Positions 31,372 to 40,760 are shown, counted from the first letter of the stretch. The stretch is DNA of 64,000 nt from Candidatus Eremiobacterota bacterium (GCA_019240525.1 JAFAYE010000001.1:1399300-1463299); one strand, 5' to 3'. A program made the numbers and translations. Notes: generated by a model from the letters alone, not told the origin.

Positions 31372-33225
31372 ATGCGGCGCGATGCCGGTACGATCGTCGT
31401 CGGGGGCGGTCATGCCGGCATCGAAGCAGCCGTGGCCTCGGCGAAGCTCGGGGTTCCTACGTTGTTGGTGACCGGAGACCCGGAGAAAATCTGCACGCTG
31501 CCCTGCAATCCGTCGGTCGGCGGCAGCGCCAAGGGCCAGTTGGTCCGGGAGATCGATGCGTTGGGCGGCATCATGGGCGCGATGGCGGATCGGTGCAGCC
31601 TTCACTCGCGCTTTCTGAACGAAAGCAAGGGCCCGGCGGTGAGAGCGCTGCGCCAACAGATGGACAAACCTTCTTACGCGCGCTCGGCGGTTGCGCTATT
31701 GCGGGCTCAAGCGAACGTCGAAATCGTAGCCGGCCTCGTTGAGGATCTCATTCTCGAGGCAGGCGCCGTTCGCGGCGTCGCCTGCGCCGACGGTAGTCGA
31801 TACTATGCGAGCAGCGTCGTCCTCGCAACCGGCACGTTCTTAGGAGGAAAGTCCTTTCGAGGCGACGTGGTCCAGGCTGAAGGTCGCATCGGTGAAGCGC
31901 CCGCAATCAACTTGGCCGCTGCGCTAAGGCGGTTGGGCTTCCCCACGGCCCGGCTGAAGACGGGCACGCCGCCGCGGGTCGACAGAACGACCGTCGATTA
32001 CGACGCCATGCTGCGACAACCGCCAAGCGCACGCCCCCTCCTTTTTTCTTATCGCAGCGCCCCGCGTTTTTGGGGCCCGCAGCTGCCCTGCTACGTGACC
32101 GAAACAAGCGCGCGGACTCACGCCCTCGTCCGGGAAAACTTGCGGTTTTCTCCGCTTTACGGCCTCGATTTGATCCGCGGCATCGGGCCCCGTTACTGCC
32201 CGTCGATCGAAGACAAAGTGATCAAATTCGCCCATAATCCGTCGCACCAAATTTTCATCGAGCCCGAAGGGTGGGACGAGCCGACGCTGTACGTCGGGGG
32301 CTTCTCGACCTCGTTACCCGCGGAAATCCAAGTCGAGATGCTGCGCACCTTGCCGGGACTTGAATCGTGCACGATGCTGCGCGCGGGATACGCCGTCGAA
32401 TACGACATGGTACCGCCGACCGAGTTAGCCGAGACGTTGGAGACGCGCCGAATCTCGGGGCTCTTTCATTGCGGTCAGCTCAACGGAACCTCGGGCTACG
32501 AGGAGGCCGCGGCGCAGGGTTTGGTCGCCGGGATCAACGCCGCCCAGGCCGCACGGGGTGGAGAACCGTTTCGGCTTGGCCGCGCGCAAGGCTACATCGG
32601 CGTGCTCGTCGACGATCTGGTTATGCGCGGCGTCGACGAGCCGTACCGGATGCTTACCTCGCGCGCGGAGCACCGCATCGTCCTGCGCCACGATAACGCC
32701 GATCTGCGACTGACGCCGCTCGGCCGCGCGATCGGTCTCATTGACGACGAAAGTTGGGCCGCCTTCGAGGAGCGCCGCGCCGATTTGCGTGCGGCACGGA
32801 GGCGCGCCGATCGAACGCGGCTGGGTCTTCCCTCGGTGGCCCAGGAACGATTCGACGCCGGAAGCACCCTCGCCGACGCACTGCGGCGCCCCGCGATCGA
32901 GTTCCAGCACGTCGCCGAGCGATTCGATCCGCGCTTGAGCGACGACCTCGGCGAGCGCCTCGCGATCGAGATTAAGTGCGAAGGGTACGTGCGGCGCGAG
33001 CAAATGGCCATCGACAAGGCAGCGAAAGCGGAAGGCGTGACGATACCGAGCGATTTCGACTACGATGCGCTCGTCGCGCTCTCGCGGGAGGCCCGCGAGA
33101 AGTTCGCGCGCCTCCGTCCGCGGACGCTCGGTATGGCGGGTCGGATTCCGGGGATTACTCCCTCTGACGTCGCCATCGTCGCGCTCTTCGTCTATCGGCG
33201 CGAACGCGAAGCTTCAATCGTTTAG
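31372..33225 (+). CDS. mnmG: tRNA uridine-5-carboxymethylaminomethyl modification enzyme MnmG (GidA)
   Basis: A 617-residue FAD-dependent partner of MnmE. It has the dinucleotide-binding start [13 protein letters not shown] (8-20), [22 protein letters not shown] (about 43-64), the NAD/FAD region [22 protein letters not shown], and late [17 protein letters not shown] and [15 protein letters not shown] signatures, followed by the C-terminal helical domain that binds MnmE and tRNA. Length matches the family. It starts one base after the HdeD-like gene and its stop overlaps the rsmG GTG start by one base. Confidence 0.97.
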   Translation: MRRDAGTIVVGGGHAGIEAAVASAKLGVPTLLVTGDPEKICTLPCNPSVGGSAKGQLVREIDALGGIMGAMADRCSLHSRFLNESKGPAVRALRQQMDKPSYARSAVALLRAQANVEIVAGLVEDLILEAGAVRGVACADGSRYYASSVVLATGTFLGGKSFRGDVVQAEGRIGEAPAINLAAALRRLGFPTARLKTGTPPRVDRTTVDYDAMLRQPPSARPLLFSYRSAPRFWGPQLPCYVTETSARTHALVRENLRFSPLYGLDLIRGIGPRYCPSIEDKVIKFAHNPSHQIFIEPEGWDEPTLYVGGFSTSLPAEIQVEMLRTLPGLESCTMLRAGYAVEYDMVPPTELAETLETRRISGLFHCGQLNGTSGYEEAAAQGLVAGINAAQAARGGEPFRLGRAQGYIGVLVDDLVMRGVDEPYRMLTSRAEHRIVLRHDNADLRLTPLGRAIGLIDDESWAAFEERRADLRAARRRADRTRLGLPSVAQERFDAGSTLADALRRPAIEFQHVAERFDPRLSDDLGERLAIEIKCEGYVRREQMAIDKAAKAEGVTIPSDFDYDALVALSREAREKFARLRPRTLGMAGRIPGITPSDVAIVALFVYRREREASIV

Positions 33226-33911
33226 TGGGAGAGTCCGATCTCGAACTGGAGCGACTGCTCGAACGTGCCGGCGTCCAGAGAAGCATCGCTAAGCCGCTTG
33301 CCCGCTACGGCGCCTTCGTGCTCGAGGCAAACCGCAGCCTCAATCTCACCGGTGCCAAAACGTCCGCAGAACTCGCCGACCATCTGCTCGACAGCCTCTC
33401 CGTCGTGCCGTTCGTTTCCGGCCGCTATATCGACGTCGGCTCGGGCGCCGGCTTCCCGGGGGTGCCCGTGGCCATTGCATCCGCCCTGCCGGTAACGTTT
33501 GTCGAAGCGACGGCCAAGAAGGCGCGCTTCCTCGAGTCGGTGCTCGAGACGTTCGGATTGGGAGGGACCGTCGTCGCCGAGCGCGCCGAGACCGCGGCGC
33601 ATCGGCTCGAACTGCGAGAACGCTTCGCTTGCGCAACCGCCCGGGCGGTGAACAGCGCGCCCGCGGTTGCCGAGCTCGTCCTACCGTTCCTCGAAGTGGG
33701 CGGCGCAGCGATTCTCCAGCGAGGCGCATTCTCGGTGGAGGAACGACGCTCGCTGGAAGACGCCTGTTTGGTGTTGGGAGGCGAGCTGGAAAGCGAGCGG
33801 AAGCTCGGTGAAATGCGCCGAATCATCCTCGTGCGCAAAGTGCGGCGGACCTCCGCCCGCTTCCCGCGCCGGGTGGGCGTACCGGCAAAGCGCCCCCTCT
33901 GCAGCCCCTAG
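33225..33911 (+). CDS. rsmG: 16S rRNA (guanine-527-N7)-methyltransferase
   Basis: A 228-residue SAM-dependent methyltransferase acting on G527 of 16S rRNA. It has SLNLTGAKTSAELADHLLDS (about 37-56), the SAM loop YIDVGSGAGFPGVPVAI (67-83), FVEATAKKARFLESVLE and TARAVNSAPAVAELVLP. The extreme C-terminus (VRRTSARFPRRVGVPAKRP) is the normal family ending. The GTG start shares a base with the mnmG stop (TAGTG). mnmG-rsmG-parAB is a common origin-proximal arrangement, here interrupted by a parS site and cca. Confidence 0.95.
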   Translation: MGESDLELERLLERAGVQRSIAKPLARYGAFVLEANRSLNLTGAKTSAELADHLLDSLSVVPFVSGRYIDVGSGAGFPGVPVAIASALPVTFVEATAKKARFLESVLETFGLGGTVVAERAETAAHRLELRERFACATARAVNSAPAVAELVLPFLEVGGAAILQRGAFSVEERRSLEDACLVLGGELESERKLGEMRRIILVRKVRRTSARFPRRVGVPAKRPLCSP

Positions 33912-33919
33912 GCCGCTAT

Positions 33920-33935
33920 TGTTCCCCGTGAAACA
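33920..33935. promoter_or_regulatory. parS: parS centromere-like site
   Basis: The 16-base TGTTCCCCGTGAAACA matches the universal parS palindrome TGTTTCACGTGAAACA at 14 of 16 positions, with the right half perfect. It lies in the short gap between rsmG and cca, 1.4 kb upstream of parA, and 14 kb from the oriC candidate. It should bind the ParB encoded at 36131. I found no second copy in the window by eye. Confidence 0.8.
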
Positions 33936-33947
33936 TTCCCTGGTAGG

Positions 33948-35339
33948 ATGAGCGGGATGCACCCGCTCGATGCCCCTCTCGTGGAGGCGTTGCCCCCGGA
34001 GAGCCTTTACGCCGTTGGCGGGCGCGTTCGCGACGAGCTCCGGGCCGCGATCGAAGGCCATCCGGCGGCAACCCTCGACGCGGATTACGTCGTTGTCGGT
34101 GTTCCGTTGAGCGATCTGCTGGATCGGCTGAGCCCGCTCGGAAGAGTCGATCTTGTCGGCGCCTCGTTCGCCGTCATCAAGTTCAGCGCCGGCGGTATGA
34201 CGGTTGACATCGCGACGCCTCGCCGAGAACACTCGATTGGCCCCGGGCATCGCGACTTCCACGTCGAGTCGGGCCCCGAGGTCACCATCGAGGAAGACCT
34301 AGGGCGGCGCGATTTTCGAATGAATATGCTTGCGCGAGCACTTCCCTCGGGCAGGATCCTTGACCCATACGGTGGTGAAGGCGACATCCGAGCTCGACGC
34401 ATCGACATTCTAACAGGCTCGGCCTTCCGGGAAGACCCGCTGCGAATGCTCCGGGCCGCGCAGTTCGCGGCGCGTTTTCACTACGAAGTGACGCCGCAGG
34501 TACGCGCGGCCATGACCGAGGCGGCGCCGCTCGTCGTCACGGTGTCGCCCGAGCGCGTGCAAGACGAGCTTATAAAGCTTCTCAGTGCAAGCAAGCCATC
34601 GATCGGTTTTGCGCTCTTGCAGAAGACCGGCGTCCTGGGGCATCTTTGGCCCGAGCTGGCCGAGGGCGTGGGAGTCGAGCAGAACGAGTGGCACGCGTAT
34701 GACGTCTGGCTGCATACGCTCGCCGCCCTCGATGCCGCCCCGCCGGACGACTTGGTACTGCGTCTGGCGACGCTACTCCATGACGTTGGAAAGCCACGCA
34801 CCAAAGTGGGACCGCATTTCTATCGTCACGAGATCGTCGGAGCCGAGATGGCGCAAGCGATGCTCGAGCGGATTCGCTTTTCGAACGACATCGTTCAAAC
34901 AACCGAGCACCTGGTCCGGAACCACATGTACTCCGCCGATCCCCACTTGAGCGATGCGGGAATCCGTCGCTTCATCCGCCGAATCGGGTCTCAACATATC
35001 GAACGTTTGTTCGCATTGCGCGAAGCCGACATTGTCGGCTCCGGGCTGCCCAGGCGCGACGGCAGCAACGAGCTCTTTCAGTCGCGCGTTCGCGACGAGC
35101 TTGCCCGAAAGCCGGCCTTTTCGATTCGCGAGCTGGCAATCGGAGGCGACGACGTGGTTGCGGCGCTTGTACGGCGCGGCGACGCGCAGGCGGGATTCAG
35201 CGGCGACGCGAGGGTTGGTACCGCGCTGCGCTGGCTCTTCGAGCAGGTCACCGATGAACCCGAACGTAACGAGCGCACCTTGCTGCTGGCACTGCTCGAG
35301 CAGTATCTCGGTTCTTCCGCTCACCCCGGCGACGCATAA
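33948..35339 (+). CDS. cca: CCA tRNA nucleotidyltransferase / poly(A) polymerase family with HD domain
   Basis: A 463-residue class II nucleotidyltransferase adding or repairing the tRNA 3' CCA. The head has YAVGGRVRDEL (21-31, the GG...RD nucleotide motif), LDADYVVVG (the metal-binding DxD), VDIATPRRE, and LGRRDFRMNMLA, followed by DPLRMLRAAQFAARF. A C-terminal HD phosphohydrolase-like domain has LATLLHDVGKP (about 268-278) and HEIVGAEMA. Some organisms split C- and A-adding activities between two such proteins, so CCA-adding or A-adding alone cannot be told apart here. The ATG at 33948, or another three codons later, lies 12 bases after the parS site. Confidence 0.88.
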   Translation: MSGMHPLDAPLVEALPPESLYAVGGRVRDELRAAIEGHPAATLDADYVVVGVPLSDLLDRLSPLGRVDLVGASFAVIKFSAGGMTVDIATPRREHSIGPGHRDFHVESGPEVTIEEDLGRRDFRMNMLARALPSGRILDPYGGEGDIRARRIDILTGSAFREDPLRMLRAAQFAARFHYEVTPQVRAAMTEAAPLVVTVSPERVQDELIKLLSASKPSIGFALLQKTGVLGHLWPELAEGVGVEQNEWHAYDVWLHTLAALDAAPPDDLVLRLATLLHDVGKPRTKVGPHFYRHEIVGAEMAQAMLERIRFSNDIVQTTEHLVRNHMYSADPHLSDAGIRRFIRRIGSQHIERLFALREADIVGSGLPRRDGSNELFQSRVRDELARKPAFSIRELAIGGDDVVAALVRRGDAQAGFSGDARVGTALRWLFEQVTDEPERNERTLLLALLEQYLGSSAHPGDA

Positions 35340-35343
35340 CGTT

Positions 35344-36123
35344 ATGGGTCGCGTTATTGCGCTCGTCAATCAGAAGGGCGGCGTCGGAAAGAGTACGACC
35401 GCCGTCAACTTGGGGGCGGCCTTAGCGATGAACGATTCGCGGGTGCTCGTGGTCGACACCGATCCGCAGGGCAACACCACGACCGGTTTGGGCGTCGACA
35501 AAGCGCGTTTGACCTACGACATTTACCACGTCTTGATGCAAGAGATTCCGCTCGATCAAGTCATCGTGCCGACCGATGTCGATCGTCTCTGGCTTGCGCC
35601 GGCAACGATCAATCTGGCGGGCGCCGACGTCGAATTGGTTGCCGCCCTCTCGCGCGAAACGCGTCTGCGTCAGGCGCTCGCGCCAATCGTCTCACGCTAC
35701 GATTTCGTGCTGCTCGATTCTCCTCCATCGCTGGGCTTGCTCACGATCAACGCGCTCACTGCGGCCGACGACTGCATCATCCCGGTGCAAGCCGAGTTTT
35801 ACGCGCTCGAAGGATTAGCGCAGCTGACCGGGGTGATTTGGCGCGTTCGCGATGCGCTCAATCCGACTTTGCACGTCAGCGGCGTGCTCGTCACGATGTT
35901 CGACGGGCGCACGCGTTTGGCGGTTGAAGTCATTCGCGAGCTCGAAAAATACTTTCCGCAGCAGGTCTTCAAGACGCAGATTCCGCGCAACGTGCGCCTC
36001 TCTGAAGCGCCCTCGTATGGCAAGCCCGCCGTTCTTTTCGATCTCAAGAGCCGCGGCGCGCAAGCGTACTTGTCGCTCGCCCGTGAAATGCTGGGACCCG
36101 CGCAGCGAGTCGGGAACCTCTAA
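35344..36123 (+). CDS. parA: Chromosome partitioning ATPase ParA/Soj
   Basis: A 259-residue deviant-Walker ATPase. It has the ParA-type P-loop VNQKGGVGKSTTAVNLG (8-24) with the signature lysine, DTDPQGNTTTGLG (Walker A'), LLDSPPSLGLLTINAL (Walker B) and IPRNVRLSEAPSYGKP near the end. It forms nucleoid-bound gradients that move ParB-parS complexes and in some bacteria regulates DnaA. The start at 35344 is four bases after the cca stop; the start 130 codons upstream in frame is clearly antisense-like. parB follows seven bases downstream. Confidence 0.97.
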   Translation: MGRVIALVNQKGGVGKSTTAVNLGAALAMNDSRVLVVDTDPQGNTTTGLGVDKARLTYDIYHVLMQEIPLDQVIVPTDVDRLWLAPATINLAGADVELVAALSRETRLRQALAPIVSRYDFVLLDSPPSLGLLTINALTAADDCIIPVQAEFYALEGLAQLTGVIWRVRDALNPTLHVSGVLVTMFDGRTRLAVEVIRELEKYFPQQVFKTQIPRNVRLSEAPSYGKPAVLFDLKSRGAQAYLSLAREMLGPAQRVGNL

Positions 36124-36130
36124 GAGTTTC

Positions 36131-36988
36131 ATGCAGAAGCGCGGCTTAGGACGTGGATTGGGAGCGCTCCTCGGCGAGAGCGCCGTTCCGATTGCGAGTG
36201 CGCACGAGGTCGTTCGCGATATTCCGGTGAGCGATATTCGGCCAAATCCATTTCAGCCGCGCACGAGCTTCGACGCCGGCGCGCTCGACGAGCTCAAGAA
36301 CTCCATCGCGCAGTACGGCGTTCTCGTACCGATCATCGTTCGCCGAGTTGACGGCGGCTACGAGTTGATCGCCGGGGAGCGGCGGTGGCGTGCCTGCGCG
36401 GCGCTGCAGCGGCCGACGGTCTCGGCAATCGTTCGACAGAGCGACGATCGGCAAACACTCGAGTTTGCAATCGTCGAAAACCTGCAGCGCGAAAACCTCA
36501 ATCCGCTCGAAGAGGCGGCGGGGTTCGCGCATCTCATCGACGAGTACGGCTTGACGCAAGAAGAACTCGCGCGCCGTCTCGGCAAGAGCCGCCCCACGGT
36601 CGCCAATACGCTTCGCTTATTGGGACTCTCGGCGGCGATCAAGCCGATGCTGCTCGACGGCCGTCTCTCGGCCGGGCACGCACGCGCGCTCCTCGCGGCG
36701 CCGCAGGAGAGCCGCGACGCTCTCGCCCGGCGCGCCGTTCGCGACAGCCTTACCGTGCGCGCTCTGGAGCGTTTAGCGACTGGTGGGCAGCGCACGAAAA
36801 CGCCGCCCGCGCCCCGGCCGCTCTCGCCGGACGAACGTGCCTTCGAGGGACGGTTGCGCGAACGCTTCGGTACGGCAGTCTCGATTCTGCGCGCCGGGCG
36901 CGGCGGTCGCATCGAGTTTCGCTTCACGAGCGAGGACGAATTGATTCGCCTGGGCGATCTTCTGCTCGGCGACGACGGCGCGTCCTAA
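36131..36988 (+). CDS. parB: Chromosome partitioning protein ParB/Spo0J
   Basis: A 285-residue CTPase that loads at parS and spreads along DNA. The N-terminus RGLGRGLGALLGE contains the arginine-rich ParA-stimulating peptide. The ParB/Srx nucleotide domain has IRPNPFQPRTSF, YELIAGERRWRAC (about 78-90) and VENLQRENLNPLEEA, followed by a helix-turn-helix (GLTQEELARRLGKSRPTVAN) and a C-terminal dimerization part. The ATG at 36131 is preceded by TAAGAG only, a weak ribosome binding site, so coupling with parA translation is likely. Confidence 0.97.
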   Translation: MQKRGLGRGLGALLGESAVPIASAHEVVRDIPVSDIRPNPFQPRTSFDAGALDELKNSIAQYGVLVPIIVRRVDGGYELIAGERRWRACAALQRPTVSAIVRQSDDRQTLEFAIVENLQRENLNPLEEAAGFAHLIDEYGLTQEELARRLGKSRPTVANTLRLLGLSAAIKPMLLDGRLSAGHARALLAAPQESRDALARRAVRDSLTVRALERLATGGQRTKTPPAPRPLSPDERAFEGRLRERFGTAVSILRAGRGGRIEFRFTSEDELIRLGDLLLGDDGAS

Positions 36989-36990
36989 CA

Positions 36991-37173
36991 ATGTTTTTTC
37001 CGTTTTCGCGGATCATCGCACTGATCATGGCCGCGGTGCTCTGCTTTACGCTGTTGGTGCCGATGTCGCTCGCAAGTCATCACCTAGCGCTCGCGCTCTT
37101 CGTCGTTGTTGTTTTTTTCGCATATCTCGTCGCGAATGTCGTGCTGTGGCAGCGAATGCGCCGGCGCGGCTAG
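36991..37173 (+). CDS. Small membrane protein, two helices
   Basis: A 60-residue hydrophobic protein, MFFPFSRIIALIMAAVL onward, with two predicted membrane helices (about 6-28 and 33-53) and a basic tail RMRRRG. It starts two bases after the parB stop and its 3' end overlaps thiE by 28 bases in another frame. I do not recognise a family. Its membrane-protein composition in a GC-rich genome and tight placement support a real gene, but it could be a chance frame. Confidence 0.6.
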   Translation: MFFPFSRIIALIMAAVLCFTLLVPMSLASHHLALALFVVVVFFAYLVANVVLWQRMRRRG

Positions 37174-37787
37174 CGCGCGCCACCCGCTTGCGCGGCATCT
37201 ATGCAATCGTCAACGAAGATTCGCGCACCTTCGAGCTCGCCCAAGCCGTTCTCGATGCCGGAGTGCGCGTGCTGCAGTATCGAGCGAAGTCGGGAATTGT
37301 CGAGGCGAAGGTCGATGCGTTGCGACGCTTGGCGGCGGCGCACGATGCTTTGCTGATACTCAATGACGATTGGCGGGCGGCCGCGCGGTTCGGCTGCGAC
37401 GGCGTCCATTTGGGACCCGGCGATGATGGTTTTACCAACGTTTTCTCGGTGCGCGATGCGCTGCCAAACGGAGTAATCGGCCTGTCGTGCGGCAGCCTCG
37501 CCGAAGTGCGCGCGGCGAACGCCTGCGACATTGATTACGTTGGCGCCGGTTCGGTTTATGCCACACGCTCCAAGGGTGACGCGGGCGCGCCGATCGGCCT
37601 GCAGGGCCTTCGCGCGATCGTGCGCGCATGCAACGTTCCGATTGTCGCTATCGGCGGAATCGACGTAGCGAGGATCCCCGAGGTCAAAGCAGCGGGAGCC
37701 GCGATGGCGGCAATCATCTCGGCCGTCGCTGGGGCCACCGATCCGCGCCTCGCGGCCGCCGCGCTGGTCGAAGGATGGCAGCGTTGA
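37146..37787 (+). CDS. thiE: Thiamine-phosphate synthase
   Basis: A 213-residue TIM-barrel enzyme coupling HMP-PP and thiazole phosphate to thiamine phosphate. It has LRGIYAIVNEDSR, VRVLQYRAKS (40-49), LILNDDWRAAARFGCDGVHLG (71-91; canonical GVHLGQ reads GVHLGP), IGLSCGSLAEVRAA, DYVGAGSVYATRSK and IVAIGGI. A GTG at 37146 is the given start; it lies inside the small membrane gene, and a TTG at the LRGIY codon is a shorter option. It overlaps thiD by 13 bases. Confidence 0.9.
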   Translation: MAANAPARLARATRLRGIYAIVNEDSRTFELAQAVLDAGVRVLQYRAKSGIVEAKVDALRRLAAAHDALLILNDDWRAAARFGCDGVHLGPGDDGFTNVFSVRDALPNGVIGLSCGSLAEVRAANACDIDYVGAGSVYATRSKGDAGAPIGLQGLRAIVRACNVPIVAIGGIDVARIPEVKAAGAAMAAIISAVAGATDPRLAAAALVEGWQR

Positions 37788-38509
37788 TCGTTCTCTCGAT
37801 CGGGACGACTCATCCGTGGAACGTCGCCGGTGTGGGTCGCGACCTCGTCGTGGGCGGCGACATCGGGGCACGGGTTTTTACCGCCATTGCGGCGGTGAGC
37901 GCGCAGGATGCGCGCGGCGTTACCGCGCTCGGGGTCGTGAACGATGCCGTCTTTGCCGCGCAACTGGCCGTGCTGCCGTGGGATTCGGCGGGCGCGGCGC
38001 GGATCGGCGCCCTTCCTACCGCCGCGGCCGTCCGCGCCGTCGCCGAGCACCTACGATCGCGGCCGTGGCTTGCCGCGGTCGTCGATCCCGTTTTCGCAGC
38101 GAGCCGCAGCGGCGCGCTCACCGACTCTGCGGCGCGATATGCCGTTCGCGACGAGCTCGCCACCCTGGGCAACGTCGTGCTGACGCCAAATCTCGAGGAG
38201 GCGGCTTTTCTTCTGGGCGTGGCATCGATTCGACGCGACGAGCTGGGAGCAGCCGCGACCGCGCTGCGCGCGCGAGGCGCGGCGGCGGTTCTACTCAAGG
38301 GCGGCCATCTCGACGGCGACCCTTCGGATGCGCTTGCGACCTCCGACGGTATCGAAGTTTTCACCGACTCTCGCATCGCCGGGTCGATGCACGGAACCGG
38401 CTGTACGCTCGGGATGGCGCTGGCCTGCGAGTTGGCCGGCGGCAGGCCGATCGGCGATGCGGTGCGCGCTGCGCGGGCCTACGTGCGCGCGCAACTCGCA
38501 AGGCATTGA
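37775..38509 (+). CDS. thiD: ThiD-like hydroxymethylpyrimidine (phosphate) kinase
   Basis: A 244-residue ribokinase-like protein. Kept features are AAVSAQDARGV (compare TAQNTxGV), VVDPVFAASRSGALTD, LTPNLEEAAFLLG, VLLKGGHL and the catalytic GSMHGTGCTLGMALACELA (about 199-217), typical of ThiD. The N-terminus departs from the family: canonical GSDSSGGAGIQAD is replaced by IGTTHPWNVAGVGRDL, losing the usual aspartates and serines. It may therefore have altered specificity or low activity. It overlaps thiE by 13 bases, and no thiG, thiC or thiL is in the window. Confidence 0.82.
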   Translation: MAALIVLSIGTTHPWNVAGVGRDLVVGGDIGARVFTAIAAVSAQDARGVTALGVVNDAVFAAQLAVLPWDSAGAARIGALPTAAAVRAVAEHLRSRPWLAAVVDPVFAASRSGALTDSAARYAVRDELATLGNVVLTPNLEEAAFLLGVASIRRDELGAAATALRARGAAAVLLKGGHLDGDPSDALATSDGIEVFTDSRIAGSMHGTGCTLGMALACELAGGRPIGDAVRAARAYVRAQLARH

Positions 38510-38536
38510 TGCGTGCGACAGAACATTGACGCGCGA

Positions 38537-39538
38537 ATGACGTCTACCTCGCGCCGGCCTCGCGTTATGGCCGGAATGCGTCCGAGCGGATCGGTTCATC
38601 TCGGACATCTCGTCGGAGTTCTCACTCAGTGGGCGAGCTATTGCGATAATGCCGACGCTTTCTTTGAAATTGCCGATCTGCACGCGTATACGACGGATTT
38701 CGACGACCCCGAAAAGATTCGGAAGGCCCGCAACGCAATGGTGGCGGCCTGGCTCGCAGCCGGGGTCGATCCAGCGAAGGCCACGGTCTTTCTTCAATCC
38801 GGCGTTCCCGAGATCGCCGAGCTGCAAGCGCTGCTGGCGATGATTACCCCGGTTTCATGGCTGCAGCGAGTACCAACGTACAAGGGACAGATCGAGGCGC
38901 TTGGGCAGAAGATCGACACGTACGGATTTCTCGGCTATCCCTTGCTCCAACTCTGCGATATTGCCGCATTCCGCGGCGAGTACGTCCCGGTCGGACGCGA
39001 TCAGGTCGCGCATCTGGAGCTCGCGCGCGAGATCGTCCGTCGTTTTAACTATCTGTATGGAGAAGGCGCAACGGTTTTGGTGGAGCCGCAGCCGACGTTG
39101 TCGGAGTTCGCTGAAGTTCCGGGCACCGACGGGCGCAAAATGAGCAAATCATACGACAATGCAATCTTCATCGCAGACGACGAGGAAACGACGACGCGCA
39201 AAGTCCGCGCGATGGTGACCGATCCGCAAAAAATTCGTCGCGGCGATCCCGGCCGCCCGGAAATCTGCCCGCTCTTTGCGCTATGGCATTTCGTCAATCC
39301 GCTCAAAGTGGACGGCGTTGCCGCCGAATGCCGATCCGGAGCTCTCGGCTGCGTACAAGACAAGACGGAGTTCGCGGAGGCGCTCAACGCCTATCTTCGC
39401 CCGGTTCGCGAGCGGTACGCCTTTTACCGCGACGATACTGCGCTCGTCGAGCGCATCGTCGCCGAGGGCACGAATCGTGCACGGGCAATCGCCGGCGGCG
39501 TGTTGACCGACGTCAAACGCGCGATGCACCTTCTGTAG
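38537..39538 (+). CDS. trpS: Tryptophanyl-tRNA synthetase
   Basis: A 333-residue class I synthetase. The HIGH-type motif is MRPSGSVHLGHLVG (about 14-27) and the KMSKS loop is in GRKMSKSYDNAI (about 196-207). Other family features are DLHAYTTDFDDP, TPVSWLQRVPTYKGQ, GYPLLQLCDIAAF, VPVGRDQVAHLELAREI and FNYLYGEGA. The ATG at 38537 places the HIGH motif at the usual distance from the start; a GTG at 38513 with AAGG nine bases upstream would add eight residues. It converges on the aminotransferase gene with a 25-base gap holding no clear terminator. Confidence 0.96.
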   Translation: MTSTSRRPRVMAGMRPSGSVHLGHLVGVLTQWASYCDNADAFFEIADLHAYTTDFDDPEKIRKARNAMVAAWLAAGVDPAKATVFLQSGVPEIAELQALLAMITPVSWLQRVPTYKGQIEALGQKIDTYGFLGYPLLQLCDIAAFRGEYVPVGRDQVAHLELAREIVRRFNYLYGEGATVLVEPQPTLSEFAEVPGTDGRKMSKSYDNAIFIADDEETTTRKVRAMVTDPQKIRRGDPGRPEICPLFALWHFVNPLKVDGVAAECRSGALGCVQDKTEFAEALNAYLRPVRERYAFYRDDTALVERIVAEGTNRARAIAGGVLTDVKRAMHLL

Positions 39539-39563
39539 CGAATGCGGCGACGGCCGCGATGCG

Positions 39564-40760
39564 TTACTGCACGAACTTCGGCAGTGTCTTGGCGATCGAC
39601 TCGAGCGCCCAATCGATGTCGTCGAGCGAGGCCGCGTACGAAAAACGAAGGTAGCCCTGACCGGCCGCACCAAACGACGAACCGCCGCCGCAAGCAACGC
39701 CGCCCTCTTCCAATAGAAACTTTGCCAACGCGCGGTCGTCGCGGGTGATCGCCGAGACATTGGGAAACGCGTAAAAGGCGCCTTCAGGCAGTAAACAAGA
39801 GATGCCGGCGATCGCGTTGAGACCTTGCACGAGGCGGTCGCGACGAGTGCGGAAGATCTCGTTCATCCGCAGCACCGGTTCGTCGGGACCGGTGAGCGCG
39901 GCGATCCCAGCCATCTGCACGAACGTGGCAACGCAGCTGAACGTATTGTTATTAAAAAGCGTGGCGGTGCGGGCGAGGCGCTCGGGCATGATCGCATACC
40001 CAAGACGCCAGCCGGTCATCGCATATGCTTTGGAAAAACCGTCGACGACGATCGTTCGGTCGCGCATGCCGGGCAGCGATGCGATCGAGACGTATTCGCT
40101 GTCGAGATAGAAGTTGCGGCTGTAGATTTCGTCGGCGAGAACGAGAAAATCGTAGCGTTGCGCCAGCTCGGCGATATATTCCAAGTCGCTGTTGGTCAGC
40201 ACGCCGCCGGTGGGGTTGTGCGGCGAGTTGATCACGACGACCTTCGTCTTGGAAGAGACGCGGCGTGCGAGCTCGTCGAGATCCATGCGCCAGTTTCGCG
40301 ACTCCAATAACGGTATGGCATGGATCGTCGCCTGATGATAGCTCGCGCAGGATGCGTACGCCGGATATGCCGGGTCGAAATAGACGAACTCGTCGCCTGG
40401 GTCGAGCAAAGCACTGAGCGTATTCCAAATAACCGGCTTGGCGCCGGGCGCAATCACGACGTTTTCCGGCCCCCACTCCGGCGTGACGCGACGAAAACGG
40501 CTCGCGTACTGCGCAATGGTCGCCCGCAACGATGGTAGGCCCGCGGAAGGCGTGTAGTGCGTGTGATTGTCGTAAAGCGCGTCAATCGCGGCCTTTTTGA
40601 TCGCATCGGGCGTATCGAAGTCGGGTTCGCCGATTTCCATGTGGACGACGCGACGTCCCTGCGCTTCGATTTCGCGCGCCCGCGCGAGAATTTCGAAAGC
40701 GTTTTCCGAACCCAACCGCTCCACGGCAGCGGCGAGACGATCTTCATGAACTGCGAGCAC
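39564..40760 (-). CDS. Class I/II PLP-dependent aminotransferase
   Basis: A 398-residue fold-type I aminotransferase of the aspartate aminotransferase I-gamma type. Seen are IEIGEPDFDTP-like MEIGEPDFDTPD, HYTPSAGLPSLRATIA, SPHNPTGGVLT (substrate/PLP site), LADEIYSRNFYL and the PLP lysine in DGFSKAYAMTGWRLGYA. The C-terminal arginine that binds the substrate carboxylate is in GYLRFSYA. Substrate could be aspartate, alanine or an aromatic amino acid; motifs do not decide. The start is the GTG at 40760 because GGAGG lies exactly six bases upstream. PBP2 ends 130 bases upstream on the same strand. Confidence 0.92.
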   Translation of the reverse strand: MLAVHEDRLAAAVERLGSENAFEILARAREIEAQGRRVVHMEIGEPDFDTPDAIKKAAIDALYDNHTHYTPSAGLPSLRATIAQYASRFRRVTPEWGPENVVIAPGAKPVIWNTLSALLDPGDEFVYFDPAYPAYASCASYHQATIHAIPLLESRNWRMDLDELARRVSSKTKVVVINSPHNPTGGVLTNSDLEYIAELAQRYDFLVLADEIYSRNFYLDSEYVSIASLPGMRDRTIVVDGFSKAYAMTGWRLGYAIMPERLARTATLFNNNTFSCVATFVQMAGIAALTGPDEPVLRMNEIFRTRRDRLVQGLNAIAGISCLLPEGAFYAFPNVSAITRDDRALAKFLLEEGGVACGGGSSFGAAGQGYLRFSYAASLDDIDWALESIAKTLPKFVQ

